Origin: Anastatus disparis | Lineage: Eukaryota; Arthropoda; Insecta; Hymenoptera; Eupelmidae | Direction of reading: 5' to 3' | Assembly (NCBI GenBank): GCA_017163975.1 | Contig: JAFFSR010000353.1 | Coordinates: forward strand, 3,504,501 to 3,568,500 | Length of the DNA: 64,000 bases | Shown here: piece by piece, positions 11,702 to 22,446 of the stretch | Numbering within the stretch: position 1 is the stretch's first letter | Layout: each line of letters starts with the position of its first letter | Program-made: the position numbers and the translations under genes | The notes under the pieces: model-generated | Told to the model about the DNA's origin: nothing | The model's database searches: none | The model's input: only the letters and a program-made list of their open reading frames with translations

Positions 11702-11990
11702 ATTCGGTTTAACTTTCCTAGTTAAACCTATTCAATATTCTATATGGAAAATATATGTTTTACTATGATAAAAATGAGGACCGTGGAGGCGTCGGGGTAA
11801 GCAACAGGTACATGCTTATTATATGATATGCACATACAGCAGAGATAAAATAAAGATTTTATATTTAACATAAATTTATTCAGAGTAATAAAAAAAATAT
11901 ACAAAATCAAGAATTGAAACGTAAATGATAAAGTAAAAGAAACAATTAACTAATATGACAATATTTAAATTTACAATAAAGATATTCTCT
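11452..11990 (-). repeat. 3' LTR of gypsy element 1
   Basis: Begins TGTAACGGTTATTTACT on the plus strand and matches 19237-19646 followed by 27528-27683. It contains a (TC)n run at about 11659-11699. The shared sequence ends at GATATTCTCT (11990). No good polypurine tract is visible next to it. Confidence 0.85.
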
Positions 11991-12257
11991 AGAAAGAGCT
12001 AGCAATAGAGGAGGGCGCGACGCGAACTAAGTTACACTAAAACTCTAGTAATATCACGCACGCACTTTACAACGTAAAGTTTCTTCGCGTAACTCTGACG
12101 GCTTGTATGACCGTGCGCGTGTCGTATATTATCTACTCCTCGCGCGATATTCAAACACGGTAAAATACCGTGACACCCCTCCGCCAGACGCAGCATAGCC
12201 GGGTTTGCTGCTCTGTATAACGCGCGTGAGGTGTGTGAATGTTCTGTTAAGCCAACT
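11991..12257 (-). other. Gypsy 1 region between pol stop and 3' LTR
   Basis: Non-coding 3' leader of the retroelement. The small open frames here are on the wrong strand or out of frame. Confidence 0.5.
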
Positions 12258-15200
12258 TCATACATCAGATGTAATATTTCGCTGTGCACGCGTTTTCCTC
12301 GGTGAAAAGTCGATTACATTTTTAACATGCTTCGCATTTGTAGAACCTTTAGGCCTACTTCGTTTACGCCTGATCGGTTCGGGCTCAGCTTGGCGCATAC
12401 GCTTCGTTATACGCCTTACGACGACGGCTGTCTTGCGTGGTTGGCCTCGCTTCCTATTCGGTTTCTTGTTAGGGGTAGGTACACCGTTTGCAAGCGGTCG
12501 CTCGCAATCTGAGCCCGATCCTCCGTTAACACACGGAGTCGCATCGCACGCAGGAGACGGGTCGCTCATCGTCTCATTTTCGCTTAGTGGTTCCAACGGT
12601 GATAGAGGCGGTGACTCGTCTTCTTGTCTTGCGATATATGGTTTTAGCTGCTCTACACGGATGGGATCGTAAGCATTATCATCGGTGTCTAGTAATCTGT
12701 ATGTGTTTGATCCACATTTAGCCGTAATCATATAAGGACCTACAAATTTCGGCGCTAATTTGCTAGCTATACCTTGAGCAGCTGAAGAAAGTATTTTATT
12801 TCTTCTCCATACTAAATCACTAACATTATAAGATACTTCTCTTTGTCCTGCATCGTATACATCGACCTGTTTTTGCTGTGCCAGCTGCGCACGGTCGATC
12901 ACCTGATCGTGTAGCAGAGGTAACTTGCTTACACGCTCCCGCCAGTTATCTACTTCTCGTAGTTGTTCATTCTCTTGAGCAGCCTTATCTTCTTTCCTTT
13001 TTAATAATTCAGGAGGTACTGGCTATCGACCATAGTTTAGCAGTGCAGGGCTAGTACCTGTAGTGCTTTGTTTGGCCGTATTATAAGCGAAAATTAATTC
13101 TGGCAGTTTTTCGTCCCAAGAGCGATGGTTTTCATCAATAAATGCCGTGATCATTGTTTTTATAGTCCGGTTTATCCTTTCGACCGGATTTGCCTGAGGG
13201 TGGTAAGTAGGGGTAGTGTTATGATATACTCCTACTTCGTTCAGGTATTTATCTATCATTTGATTCCTGAACTCTGAGCCATTGTCAGATAGGAAGACCT
13301 CTGGCGTACCAAATCTTAGTACGATTCTTTCTTTTAGTGATTTTAAGATCGTAGGTGCATTTGCTTTTCTAATCGGTATGCACTCTACCCATTTAGTGAA
13401 CACGTCTCCGAAAATCAACGCATATTGGTAACCGTGTTTGCTTTTTGGGAAAGGGCCGGTTATATCACCTGCTACCACTTTCCATGGGCCTAATACTTCT
13501 CTCTTGCCCATTAAGCCAGAAGGTAATTTTTGTTTTACTTTACACTGCTGGCAGATCTCACAGCTTTTGACATATTGAGATACCGTTTTCTCAATATATG
13601 GCCAATAATAATATTGTTTTATTCTAGCTGTAGTCTTATCTCGGCCTAAATGACCAGCTGTTGGCTCATCGTGACATTCTTGCAGTACTTCTGCTCGATG
13701 TTCTTTGGGTACTACGATTTTCCATGCATTATCGCCTCTTAGCGTTTCTTTTGTGAACCTGTCCGAGTCATAGCGATATAACTGACCTCCGATTATTTTC
13801 CATCTCGGAAAGTCGCTTGGGTTACTTAATACCTGATTGAGTAGTTTCTTATACCAATCATCGTTAATTTGCGAAGCCCAGCTTAGTGCACTTAAGTGTG
13901 AGTCGCATTCTAATAAATCTTCGTGCATGCGTGATAACGCATCGGGCACGTAATTCGGAGCACCTTTCCTGTGCTCCACGGTATAAGAATAACCCTGCAG
14001 CTCCAGCGCCCATCGCGCTAGCCTGCCCGTTGGATTATGTAAGTTACATAACCAACGTAAGTAACTATGGTCCGTTATGACCTTAAAATCGTAGCCTTCT
14101 ACATAACAGCGAAACTTCTTAACTGCCCATATAACGGCCAAGCATTCTCGTTTTGTAACGCTGTAATTTTGCTCTGCACTGGACATGGTACGACTAGCGA
14201 ATTCTAATACTCGCTCTTCGTTGTTTACAACTTGCAAAAGTACTGCTCCTAAACCTGAGTCACTTGCATCTGTCTGTACGACAAATTGCAAGTCGAACTG
14301 TGGACGATGCAGTAATGGAGCAGATGCTATTAAAGCTTTTATCTGCTCGAAAGCAATCTCCTGATCGCTTGACCATACGTATTTACAGTCCTTTCTTGTA
14401 AGTCTGGTCAGTGGCTCTACTAACGTAGCAAAGTCTTTCACGAATTTCCTATACCACGAAGCCATACCTATAAAACGTCTCAACTGTTTTAAATTTTTAG
14501 GAGCTGGGTATTCAATAATGGGTTTAATCTTTTTTGGATCTGGCTTAAAACCATCTCTATTCACTAGAACACCCAGATATTTTACCTCTTCTCGGTAAAA
14601 TATGCTTTTCTGATGACTGATCGTGAGACCTGCAGCTTTAATGCACAGTAATACCTTCTCGAGCCACTTTATATGATCATCGAACGTCTCAGTTGCGACA
14701 ATGATATCGTCTAGATATGAAAATGCATAAGGCTCGAGCTCTGGACCTATGACCTTGTCGATTAATCTTTGAAAGGTCGCGCCACCGTGGCTAAGGCCGT
14801 ACGACATACGTTTGAATTGGAAAAGGCCCATGCCAGGTACCGTGAATGCCGTTTGAGCAGGTGAATTTTCTTTCATCCTAATTTGATGATAAGCACTGCT
14901 TAAATCCATTGTAGAGATGTATCTTGCTTTCTGCAGTTTACGCAAGATATCATCCATTCTTGGCAATGGATACGCATCAGGTTTTGTAACTGCATTAACT
15001 TTTCTTAAGTCAATACAAAACCTGAATTTGCCATTTGGCTTCTTAACCCTGACCACTGGGCTTGACCAGCCGCTCATTGAGGGTTCGATAATATCTGCTG
15101 TAAGCATTTCATTGACCTGTTCGTGCATCCACTCTTCGACCTTCTTAGACACAGGGTAATATTTCTGTTTAATTGGCCGAGCAGATCCTGTATCGATTTC

Positions 15201-15713
15201 ATGTTCGATCCAGTCCGTACAGCCTATAGGAGTATCATCTTCTCCTAAGATTTCTATCACTAAACTCTTAACACGGGCTCGATCAGCAACTGATACATCA
15301 GCTAAACCTACTGATTCTAACTTTGCAACATGCATCTGTCTGAGCGCTGCCACTTCTAAATTTACTTTCACATTAGTACCCTTAAGAGAAAGTTTATTTT
15401 CACAGGGGTCAAACATAGCCTTAAATGCTCGAATAAAATTTCCTTCTAGATAACATGGTTCATCTAGGGTTGGCATGATCGCAGAACGGATTGTTTTTGT
15501 AATTTCGCCTACTGTAAATGGGAGGTCAACATAACCTACTAATGAGCATGATCTACCATCTGCTACTTTGGCAAATCTACCTGTAGCTAGTATCAAAGTC
15601 GCGTTGCAGGCTGCTGCTAGTTGCAAGCCCGTAGAGTTCATGACCGTACGTGATGCACCTGGGTCATATAAGGCCCTTATACGGTAATCTTCGATCACTA
15701 CCGTAAGCCAACA
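12258..15713 (-). pseudogene. pol: Ty3/gypsy pol polyprotein: protease, RT, RNase H, integrase
   Basis: One long frame encodes, in order, an aspartic protease (YDPGASRTVMNS, with DPGA as catalytic loop), reverse transcriptase (KPNGKFRFCIDLRKVN, MDLSSAYHQI, FSYLDDIIVA with catalytic DD), RNase H (VVQTDASDSGLGAVL, KFRCYVEGYDFKVITDHSYL), an integrase zinc domain (H-x-H ... CEICQQC), and a catalytic core (DVFTKWVE, LSDNGSEFRNQ, NPVERINRTIK). A TAG at 13020-13022 cuts off the last 254 codons, which continue in the same frame with LREVDNWRERVSKLP, the FVGPYMI integrase tail and a basic end (NRKRGQPRKT, RRKRSRPKGS). Upstream, between gag and protease, two more stops interrupt the same frame. Pol is in a different frame from gag, as expected for frameshift expression. 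Confidence 0.9.
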
Positions 15714-15889
15714 TCAAGCTTCATCGATATCTGATTGTAGATGTCCTTCCTGTTCACTTGTCTCTGCCTGACAAGTGCGAGACTCGCTCTACTCTGCTAC
15801 TAAGGTTTCCGGTAACTTCTTGTCTACCATCTTTCTAGTAGAGAGTTCTGAGGTCTCGTAGTTCTCGTTGGGAATAGTAGGTACCTCGT

Positions 15890-17668
15890 CTACTTGTCCC
15901 CTTGCCCTTTTCCCGCACATTGTGGGCGAGACCATTGCATATATCCAGGTAGACCACAGCGGTAACAACTAAGGTTGGGGTATCGATTTCTTGTACCTCC
16001 TTGATTACCCAAGTTGGCCTTATCTCTATTTGGGTTTTCTGTCTGATTTTCCTTTTGGTTTTGACTTTGCTGCTTAGAGTTACCGTTCCCTTGCTTAGGT
16101 TTTCGCGGTGGTCTCTTAGAATTTTGTTGATTTCTGTAAGGGTTTTTACGTGGAGTGTTTGGCGAAGCTTGTCCAGACTGATTTATATTATGAGGTGCAG
16201 GTTGCCTGTCTCTGCCTTCAGACATCTTATCTAACCGAGAGATTATTTGCATCATCATTTTAGCTATATTAAACTGTTCGGATGCCGGTGGTTTTTCTTG
16301 TATTGCGGCGACCTGGTGCTTATTCTCTTTTCGTTTGGGCGTAGGACGGTAAGCTACGTCAGGTAATAAAGAGTGTTCCGGCAGAGGAAGTGGCTTATAT
16401 GCTCTCTCTGCATCTATTGTTAGTTCAGCTTCAACTGCTTTTTCTAGGAGCGACTCCACACCCACAATCTCATCTCTTCTTACCTTACGTTGAATCTCAG
16501 GTAAGAGATTGCGGTGCAGCAGATCGAGTTGTTGTCCTAAATCTGGCAATGGAACCTGTTTTAATATAATTGCTTGTAGGCACGTTATATAATCACGCAC
16601 AGGTTCTTCTTTACATTGTGTGCGTTTGTTTGCTTTAGATCGCAATCTTTGTTGAAAGCGTCTACTATGTCCATACCAACGTAGCGCAGCTTCTTTAAAT
16701 TCAGCCCAAGTATTCCACGAATGTCTGTTATTTCTGTACCACGTGGCTGCTACGTCTGATAACAGTTCGGAGAGCGAGGATAATAAGTCGCTTTCGCTAA
16801 GTTTAGCCAGCGCTCGACACTCCTCAACTCTAGTTGAAAAGAGGTCTATACTTTGGCCTAGCTCGCCAGAAAATGTAACATTCCAGCATCGTACTATGTG
16901 ACCTACGTCTGTATTTTTATTTGCATTTGCTGGACGGTCACTCTGCCTGGTCACATTAGCATTATCCGTCGCACTGTTTGCAATGTGAGGGGTCCCTTCC
17001 CCCGTGACTGTGCCTGCTCCCGCAGCACCTGTTGGCATTGTATTATCATTACCCCTTATGGGGCTGCTACTGCGACTATTAATGATGCTGAATGTGTTTT
17101 GAAATCCAACGCGTGCATTACGTCCTGCATTTTGCTGATTTTGCTGTTTGTATAGCCTAGTACTTGACGACGTAGAATACGCAGGTTCGTTAGGCTTTTG
17201 CCTGAAATATGCCATTTCTTGTGTTAGCGTTGCCACTTGTCTATTCAGTGCTTCCAGATAGTTCAATAACTCCCTTGGTATTTCTGGGAATCTTTCTGTT
17301 TCTGTATTATTTTTAGGCGTACTTTGCTGAGCACTTTGCCTGTTATCTTGCGTCTGAACGTTATGCGCTCTGTTTTGGGCAATATTTGCTAAAGTAGCGT
17401 TTAAATTTTGTGCTACATTTGGGTCCTTTGCCAATGTGGTGAGTAGGTGTTCTTCGTTTGGATCCACGTTCTCATCATAGATGGTAGATCCTGTTTTCTC
17501 GAACATGGTTCTTTCGATAAACTCCTTCCTGACCGAAAGGCGGCGTTGTCGTGTCGCCTTTTCGTCCTCTGTAGGATTTGATTGCTCAAAGTCCACCGCT
17601 GTATAATTACCTAATAGCCATTGAACTAATTGATTTGCCTGTTCGAAAGGAAACCCTTCTTGCTTCAA
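15890..17668 (-). CDS. gag: Ty3/gypsy gag
   Basis: A 592-residue intact frame. A Gln/Asn-rich N-terminal half leads to a capsid-like core (WNVTFSGELGQSIDLFSTRV, WYRNNRHSWNTWAEFKEAA, QCKEEPVRDYITCLQAII) and a Lys/Asn/Gln-rich C-terminus ending in one Cys cluster, CYRCGLPGYMQW then PQC. The cluster departs from the usual C-x2-C-x4-H-x4-C knuckle because the His position is Tyr, so RNA-binding may be altered. Gag packages element RNA into particles. It lies about 1.57 kb downstream of the PBS. Confidence 0.85.
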   Translation of the reverse strand: MKQEGFPFEQANQLVQWLLGNYTAVDFEQSNPTEDEKATRQRRLSVRKEFIERTMFEKTGSTIYDENVDPNEEHLLTTLAKDPNVAQNLNATLANIAQNRAHNVQTQDNRQSAQQSTPKNNTETERFPEIPRELLNYLEALNRQVATLTQEMAYFRQKPNEPAYSTSSSTRLYKQQNQQNAGRNARVGFQNTFSIINSRSSSPIRGNDNTMPTGAAGAGTVTGEGTPHIANSATDNANVTRQSDRPANANKNTDVGHIVRCWNVTFSGELGQSIDLFSTRVEECRALAKLSESDLLSSLSELLSDVAATWYRNNRHSWNTWAEFKEAALRWYGHSRRFQQRLRSKANKRTQCKEEPVRDYITCLQAIILKQVPLPDLGQQLDLLHRNLLPEIQRKVRRDEIVGVESLLEKAVEAELTIDAERAYKPLPLPEHSLLPDVAYRPTPKRKENKHQVAAIQEKPPASEQFNIAKMMMQIISRLDKMSEGRDRQPAPHNINQSGQASPNTPRKNPYRNQQNSKRPPRKPKQGNGNSKQQSQNQKENQTENPNRDKANLGNQGGTRNRYPNLSCYRCGLPGYMQWSRPQCAGKGQGDK

Positions 17669-19221
17669 TTCTAATGTTTAAAGCGAATCTATTAAGTCAT
17701 CTTCAGACAAGCATGATGCCCATTTATGGACCTTTATAGCGGCAGCTTTATAATTTCTGTCGACCGTTTTTTGTTGTGTAGCCATCTTGAATTGGTTTAT
17801 CTTCTTTCTTGATTATATCTATATCTTGAACTTGATCGCACGCAAGTACGCTACTAAGCGCTTGCAGTGTGTGTGTGTGTGTGTGTGTACGACGTTTATT
17901 TTTCTAAAGAAAATTATATTACTGATAGTTTGTATATGGTTATACTAAAACCATATACATACGTAGCAGTCGAAATTTACTGAATATGTATATATTTTAA
18001 AGAATTAATTGTTTTGACTTTTCGATTTATACTAGAATTTCCAGTAATTATATTTAATTTATTAAATTACAAATGCGATATATTACTAAACAAAATTTTG
18101 TAATATTAGTCAATTTACAATACAAAGTTTTAATATATATGACTAAATCCAAAAATCTGTGCGTTCTTAAAGTTTTGTTAAAAATGCACACCTAACTGTG
18201 TAGGGACAATTTATTTATTATACATGTGTATCTAACGTATAGTGTAGAAATCAATGCTAATTTAAAGTCTTCGAAAAAATTCTAAAATTTCTCCACAACA
18301 CACACAGCGCCAGTCGATTGCCGCGCTACGAGTTGGCATTCGTTGATGAGAGAGAATATATAAAACCAAATTTTCCACTATGTGTAAAAATAAAAATTTG
18401 AAATTTCACCTATTATGCAAAAAAAAAAAAATTTTCTAGCCCTTTAATATGTATAAAAAAAATTTTAATTTTTATTTAATTAAATATTATATCAAAATAC
18501 AAAAAAAAATTTTAATGGTAATGATATTGAATTATCTTATATTAAAGGGTTATTTTTCAACTAGATTAATTTCAACTTCCTCGCCAGCTGAAATCAATGT
18601 TTCTCTCTCACCATAAAAATTTGTAATATACTATTAACGACCTGATCGGTAAAGAGGTTTATACACAACGACGCACTATTCCGATTCATAGAAAATCTCA
18701 ACTGCCTGTTCGCTTTTTCACATAAAGCGAACTGTAAGATATAAAGAGTTATATCTTCCATCTCTGTCACTATGCTTTTGAAGCGCGAGAATGTCTGCGC
18801 GTTATGAAAGTAAATAGAATTTTTCGCTGGGACACGTGGGGACAGAAATTTGTAACAGCTAAACGACAAAAAAAATTTCAATAGATAAATAGCAATTTTT
18901 CGAGAAATGTCTACTATTTTATTTTTCAAAAAAAGCAATTTAATATTAATTTTATTTTACGAAACGTGAAAAAAAAATTTTTCGTCGATTTTAAATTTAT
19001 GTCTTCGAGTAAGAATAATTCGATTCTCAAAAGAAAAAAATTTCTTGACACGTGCTATCTTGAATATTAAACTTTATAGCAAAACGCCATCTTTAATATA
19101 AAGTCTCTTATGAACGACGCCAAGTCTGTTTGCGTCGACGCCAGCTACGCGCTCGACGTCATTTGCAAATTTCGATTTATTAGACAACGCGTAAAAGCCT
19201 GATCCCGTTGACGCATCTATT
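17669..19221 (-). other. Long 5' leader of gypsy 1
   Basis: About 1.55 kb between PBS and gag with a (GT)n run at 17866-17888 and AT-rich sequence. The 114-codon frame at 18594-18938 has no recognised motif and is probably chance. Possible packaging or translation-control region by position only. Confidence 0.6.
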
Positions 19222-19233
19222 CGTTGGGCGCCA
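19222..19233 (-). other. Primer-binding site of gypsy 1
   Basis: On the minus strand TGGCGCCCAACG lies three bases inside the 5' LTR end, the standard TGG-starting tRNA primer site of gypsy elements. It fixes the element's orientation. Confidence 0.8.
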
Positions 19234-19236
19234 TTT

Positions 19237-19646
19237 TGTAACGGTTATTTACTACACGTTACAAAATAAATTAGATTTTTAATTCAATTTAATTTTTAGC
19301 TAAGACTATGTACTTTTGTTAGAATACGGAGCTGCTAGAATTTATATTGAATATGATGAACTAGCAACAGACTCCGGCAAAGCTAGTCAGTATATTAGAT
19401 TGATGTGCGACGGAGTATTTTTCTATCAGCTTGTCGCTGCACGTCTCTCTCTCTCTCTCTCTCTTGCCTGATCGAGGGACGCGATGCCGCTAGCGCAGTT
19501 CTCCTTATTTTTATTCGGTTTAACTTTCCTAGTTAAACCTATTTAATATTTTATATGGAAAATATATATGTTTTACTATGATAAAAATAAGGACCGCGGA
19601 GGCGTCCGGGTAAGCAACAGGTACAGGCTTATTATATGATATGCAC
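19237..19646 (-). repeat. 5' LTR of gypsy 1, first part
   Basis: Matches 11452 onward until the GATATGCAC sequence. There LTR element 2 interrupts it, and the LTR resumes at 27528. It keeps a segment of about 40 bp after the TC run that the 3' LTR has lost. Confidence 0.85.
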
Positions 19647-20981
19647 TATAACCTCTCGCTATCCTGAATCTGAAAATGATAGCACAAAGTGCTCATATAC
19701 AATAAATAACGATAAGGGAGAAAGGTTATTTTAAGCTAGACCCGTTCTTAGTGCAGACGTCATGCTGCAACTAGTCCGGGGTCTCTTTGCTTGTATGTTA
19801 GTTGTTAGTATATTTAAGAAGGGGCCGAACTATCTGTCTTTGTCTAATAGCGATTTTCATCATTTATGTAAACACTATCCGGTATAACAAGAAAAAAATA
19901 GCAGCCCCCGCTGGATATTAGTATATTAAGTAAATTTTGTAATAACAACCAAATTTTTTCACTGCGTTGTTTTTGAATAATTAGAGACCTACCAAAAAAA
20001 GATAGGTTATATTCTAGATTGCTAGTAGATCTCTAATTAGTCAAAAACTATGCGGTAAAAAATTTGGTTGTTATTACAAAATTTACTAATTATACTAATA
20101 TCTAGCGGGGGCTGCTATTTTTTTCTTGTTATACCGGATAGTGTTTACATAAATGATGAAAAACGCTATTAGACAAAGACAGATAGTTCGGCCCCTTCTT
20201 AAGGACCTCTTATAAGCCAAAAACTCCAAAGACTCACAGTCTTGTAAAAGCATTTTCTCCAATTCAATTTAACTAACACGTAAAGTTATTATTTATAGCT
20301 AACACTATGCACAAACTATTTTCAAATAGAGAATAATTATTTAGGATTTAAACACTTTAAATACATTCGCTAAAAGCAATACAAGTGAATGTGTAATTAA
20401 TTTAATTTACCAAAATAAAACTTTGATTTTAATAAAAGTATTTATCCCGTTATTGCTGCTACCGGTACGGAGCTGGTGGTTATCCAGCTCCTCGCGGACC
20501 TGCAGAATAATCGGAAATAAAGACACTACATTACAACTTAATAATTTTTAGTTAAACTTTATTAGAAGAGAGCTGGCCAAAGAGTGCCGTACAATAATTC
20601 GGCTTCGATCTGCTTAAGCGTCGATCAAGCCGCCACGGCCGCAATCCTCTCCTACTACTAAGTAGAAGGGATACATTTACATATCTTACATTATACTATT
20701 ACAGGTGCGCTCAGATGTGTGCTGGCGTACGTCACTTTATAGGCGTGTACGGCGCACATCCAAGCGCGTACATACATTCTTATTAATATCCATCTCGCGC
20801 GCTGATATACTTTCTAATTGCTACGTCGCGCCGATGCACAAGATAGAGATAGACCTTTAACGTGATGATTCGAATTCAAGAGAGAATAAGATTATTGCTA
20901 ATTATCCTTTATTTTATTCTTTTTTCTTACTTATTCTCTCTCAAATCTTTATATTATAAATATAATATAAGTGAGGTCACA
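19647..20981 (-). repeat. 3' LTR of LTR element 2, containing a MITE
   Basis: Matches 25911-27523 apart from one MITE in each copy. Runs from TATAACCTCTCGC to GAGGTCACA; on the minus strand it begins TGTGACC. The right copy is a filled/empty reference for the MITE here and vice versa. Confidence 0.85.
19818..20198. mobile_element. MITE family A, copy 1 (381 bp, TTAA duplication)
   Basis: Foldback element with tips GAAGGGGCCGAACTATC, flanked by TTAA at 19814-19817 and 20199-20202. The other LTR (26070-26080) has the empty site TATATTTAAGGACC, proving both the boundaries and the TTAA duplication. A second copy is at 43121-43499. No ORF. Confidence 0.92.
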
Positions 20982-20992
20982 ATTTTCCCCCC
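20982..20992 (-). other. Polypurine tract of LTR element 2
   Basis: On the minus strand GGGGGGAAAAT directly precedes the 3' LTR (TGTGACC), the expected plus-strand primer for reverse transcription. Confidence 0.8.
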
Positions 20993-21472
20993 GAAAAAAA
21001 CTTTTGACTATTTTCTTATATAACTATTAAATATCTTATTTTTGTTTAAGTTTTCGGAAAAGGAAATGCCTTTACGTTGCATATTTATGCGTGCAAATTT
21101 TGAATTTACATTATTTTTCCATTTCTTTGTAATTTAAAACATTTTTATTTTTATATTTCCTTTTTACGTTTTATAACTTATAAATGCATCTCATTGTATG
21201 CGTATTTGCCCCCCAAAATAAAATAATTTGCACTGTATCATAATACTTTAATTAATAACTACATTTCTCTTTTGGTCACAAATAATCACTGTGCAATTTA
21301 TTTTATTTTTTAAATCGGTGTACAATGAGTATTCCTCTTAATGATAGTTAAGTTTATAATATTTATACATTTTACGTTATCTTATAATTTCTTAAAATTA
21401 CATTAATATTTAAAAAAAAATTTTATAATTTAACTAATGATCAGTTGATCTATGTTGACTCAAGTTCTTCTT
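20993..21472. other. AT-rich 3' non-coding part of LTR element 2
   Basis: No ORF or structure recognised between the polypurine tract and the 247-codon ORF. Confidence 0.5.
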
Positions 21473-22216
21473 TCACCCATACGTATTTATCCCATATATT
21501 AAGGAGTCCTTCTTTCTTCCTGAGTATGCAGCTTCTATGCTTTCCCAATTTTTTATAATTAATGCATATAAGCATTTCTTTGTTTCTTTTGAACTGGAGT
21601 TTTTTATTGATGATTTCTTTTTTGATCCTTTGTGGCCATACTTTTTATAAGTTTGATTTAGATTTTCATTTATTTGTTTTTGAGGTTTTATAATTTCATT
21701 TTTTATTTTAATTTTATTTTCATTTATGCACAACCTAGGTTTATTAAAATTGTTTCTTAATTTATATTTTAATACTTTCTTAAATGAGTTTATATCAATA
21801 TTTTTTATCCAATGTTTATGTGCTGGTAAGTAGACACATGCATTACTAGATACTTTATTCTCTTTAGAAATCAAATCTATTTGTTTCATTTCTAGTTTTT
21901 GTGATATATTATCACTTTTATTAATTTTTCCATGATCCTCGTCTTTTGCGAGTTCATGTGTTTTATAATTTTCTTTTTTAATGAATGCACATGCATTTGA
22001 GTCTTTGCTCTCATGTGATTCTTTTATTTGCTTATGAGTATACTCATTTAGTTTCATTTTGACATATTCGTCATTTTTAATATTTTTCAATAGTATTTTT
22101 TCATGCATTGCCCCCCCAATCATCACTTTCAACATTTTTTGAATATCATATTTTGATATATAATCTCTTATATTAAGATCCATTAAATATGTTTCTATAC
22201 TTTTTGTATTTAACAT
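21473..22216 (-). CDS. 247-aa Lys/Asn-rich ORF of LTR element 2, unknown function
   Basis: An intact frame from an ATG at 22216. It has no protease or RT motif and is highly Lys/Asn/Ile-rich with scattered Cys (NACAFIKK, NACVYLPAHKHW, KKCLYALI). Its ATG overlaps the TGT-TAA end of the basic frame upstream (22210-22216), which looks like a stop-start arrangement. I do not recognise the protein. Retention of an open frame of this length in AT-rich DNA, in order after gag, suggests it is a real accessory protein. Confidence 0.55.
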   Translation of the reverse strand: MLNTKSIETYLMDLNIRDYISKYDIQKMLKVMIGGAMHEKILLKNIKNDEYVKMKLNEYTHKQIKESHESKDSNACAFIKKENYKTHELAKDEDHGKINKSDNISQKLEMKQIDLISKENKVSSNACVYLPAHKHWIKNIDINSFKKVLKYKLRNNFNKPRLCINENKIKIKNEIIKPQKQINENLNQTYKKYGHKGSKKKSSIKNSSSKETKKCLYALIIKNWESIEAAYSGRKKDSLIYGINTYG

Positions 22217-22446
22217 TTTTTGTTTTTTAATTCTCTTTTTTTTTCATTTGTAGTTTTGTTGATTTTATTTTTTATAATTTTACCTTTTATAGGTTTTAAT
22301 TGGCCTTTTTTAAGTCTTCCTAGATTGGCGTATTTACTTTTTGAATTTTTAATTTTTTGTCTTTTTGGGGTGCTAGAGTTCGTTGCGTCTCTAACCCCAT
22401 CTTTTTTAATATGAGAGGCAACTCCATCTATTTTTCCTGATTTGCA
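22210..22446 (-). CDS. Basic frame overlapping the gag stop, possible -1 extension
   Basis: An open frame of about 78 codons with no ATG. It starts before the gag stop (22428-22430) and ends in TAA overlapping the next ORF's start. It is very basic (STPKRQKIKNSKSKYANLGR, KGKIIKNKINK). A slip by one base in the A-run just before the gag stop would fuse it to gag as a nucleocapsid-like tail, which that gag otherwise lacks. Inference from layout only. Confidence 0.35.
   Translation of the reverse strand, partial: CKSGKIDGVASHIKKDGVRDATNSSTPKRQKIKNSKSKYANLGRLKKGQLKPIKGKIIKNKINKTTNEKKRELKNKKC

Noticed and set aside
12032..12672. Plus-strand and short minus-strand ORFs near the gypsy 1 integrase end
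   Set aside because: Shadows of the pol frame and 3' leader, with no independent support.
22220..22414. Plus-strand hydrophobic ORF of 64 codons
   Set aside because: It is the antisense of the Lys-rich basic frame; T-rich complement gives Phe/Leu-rich translation.
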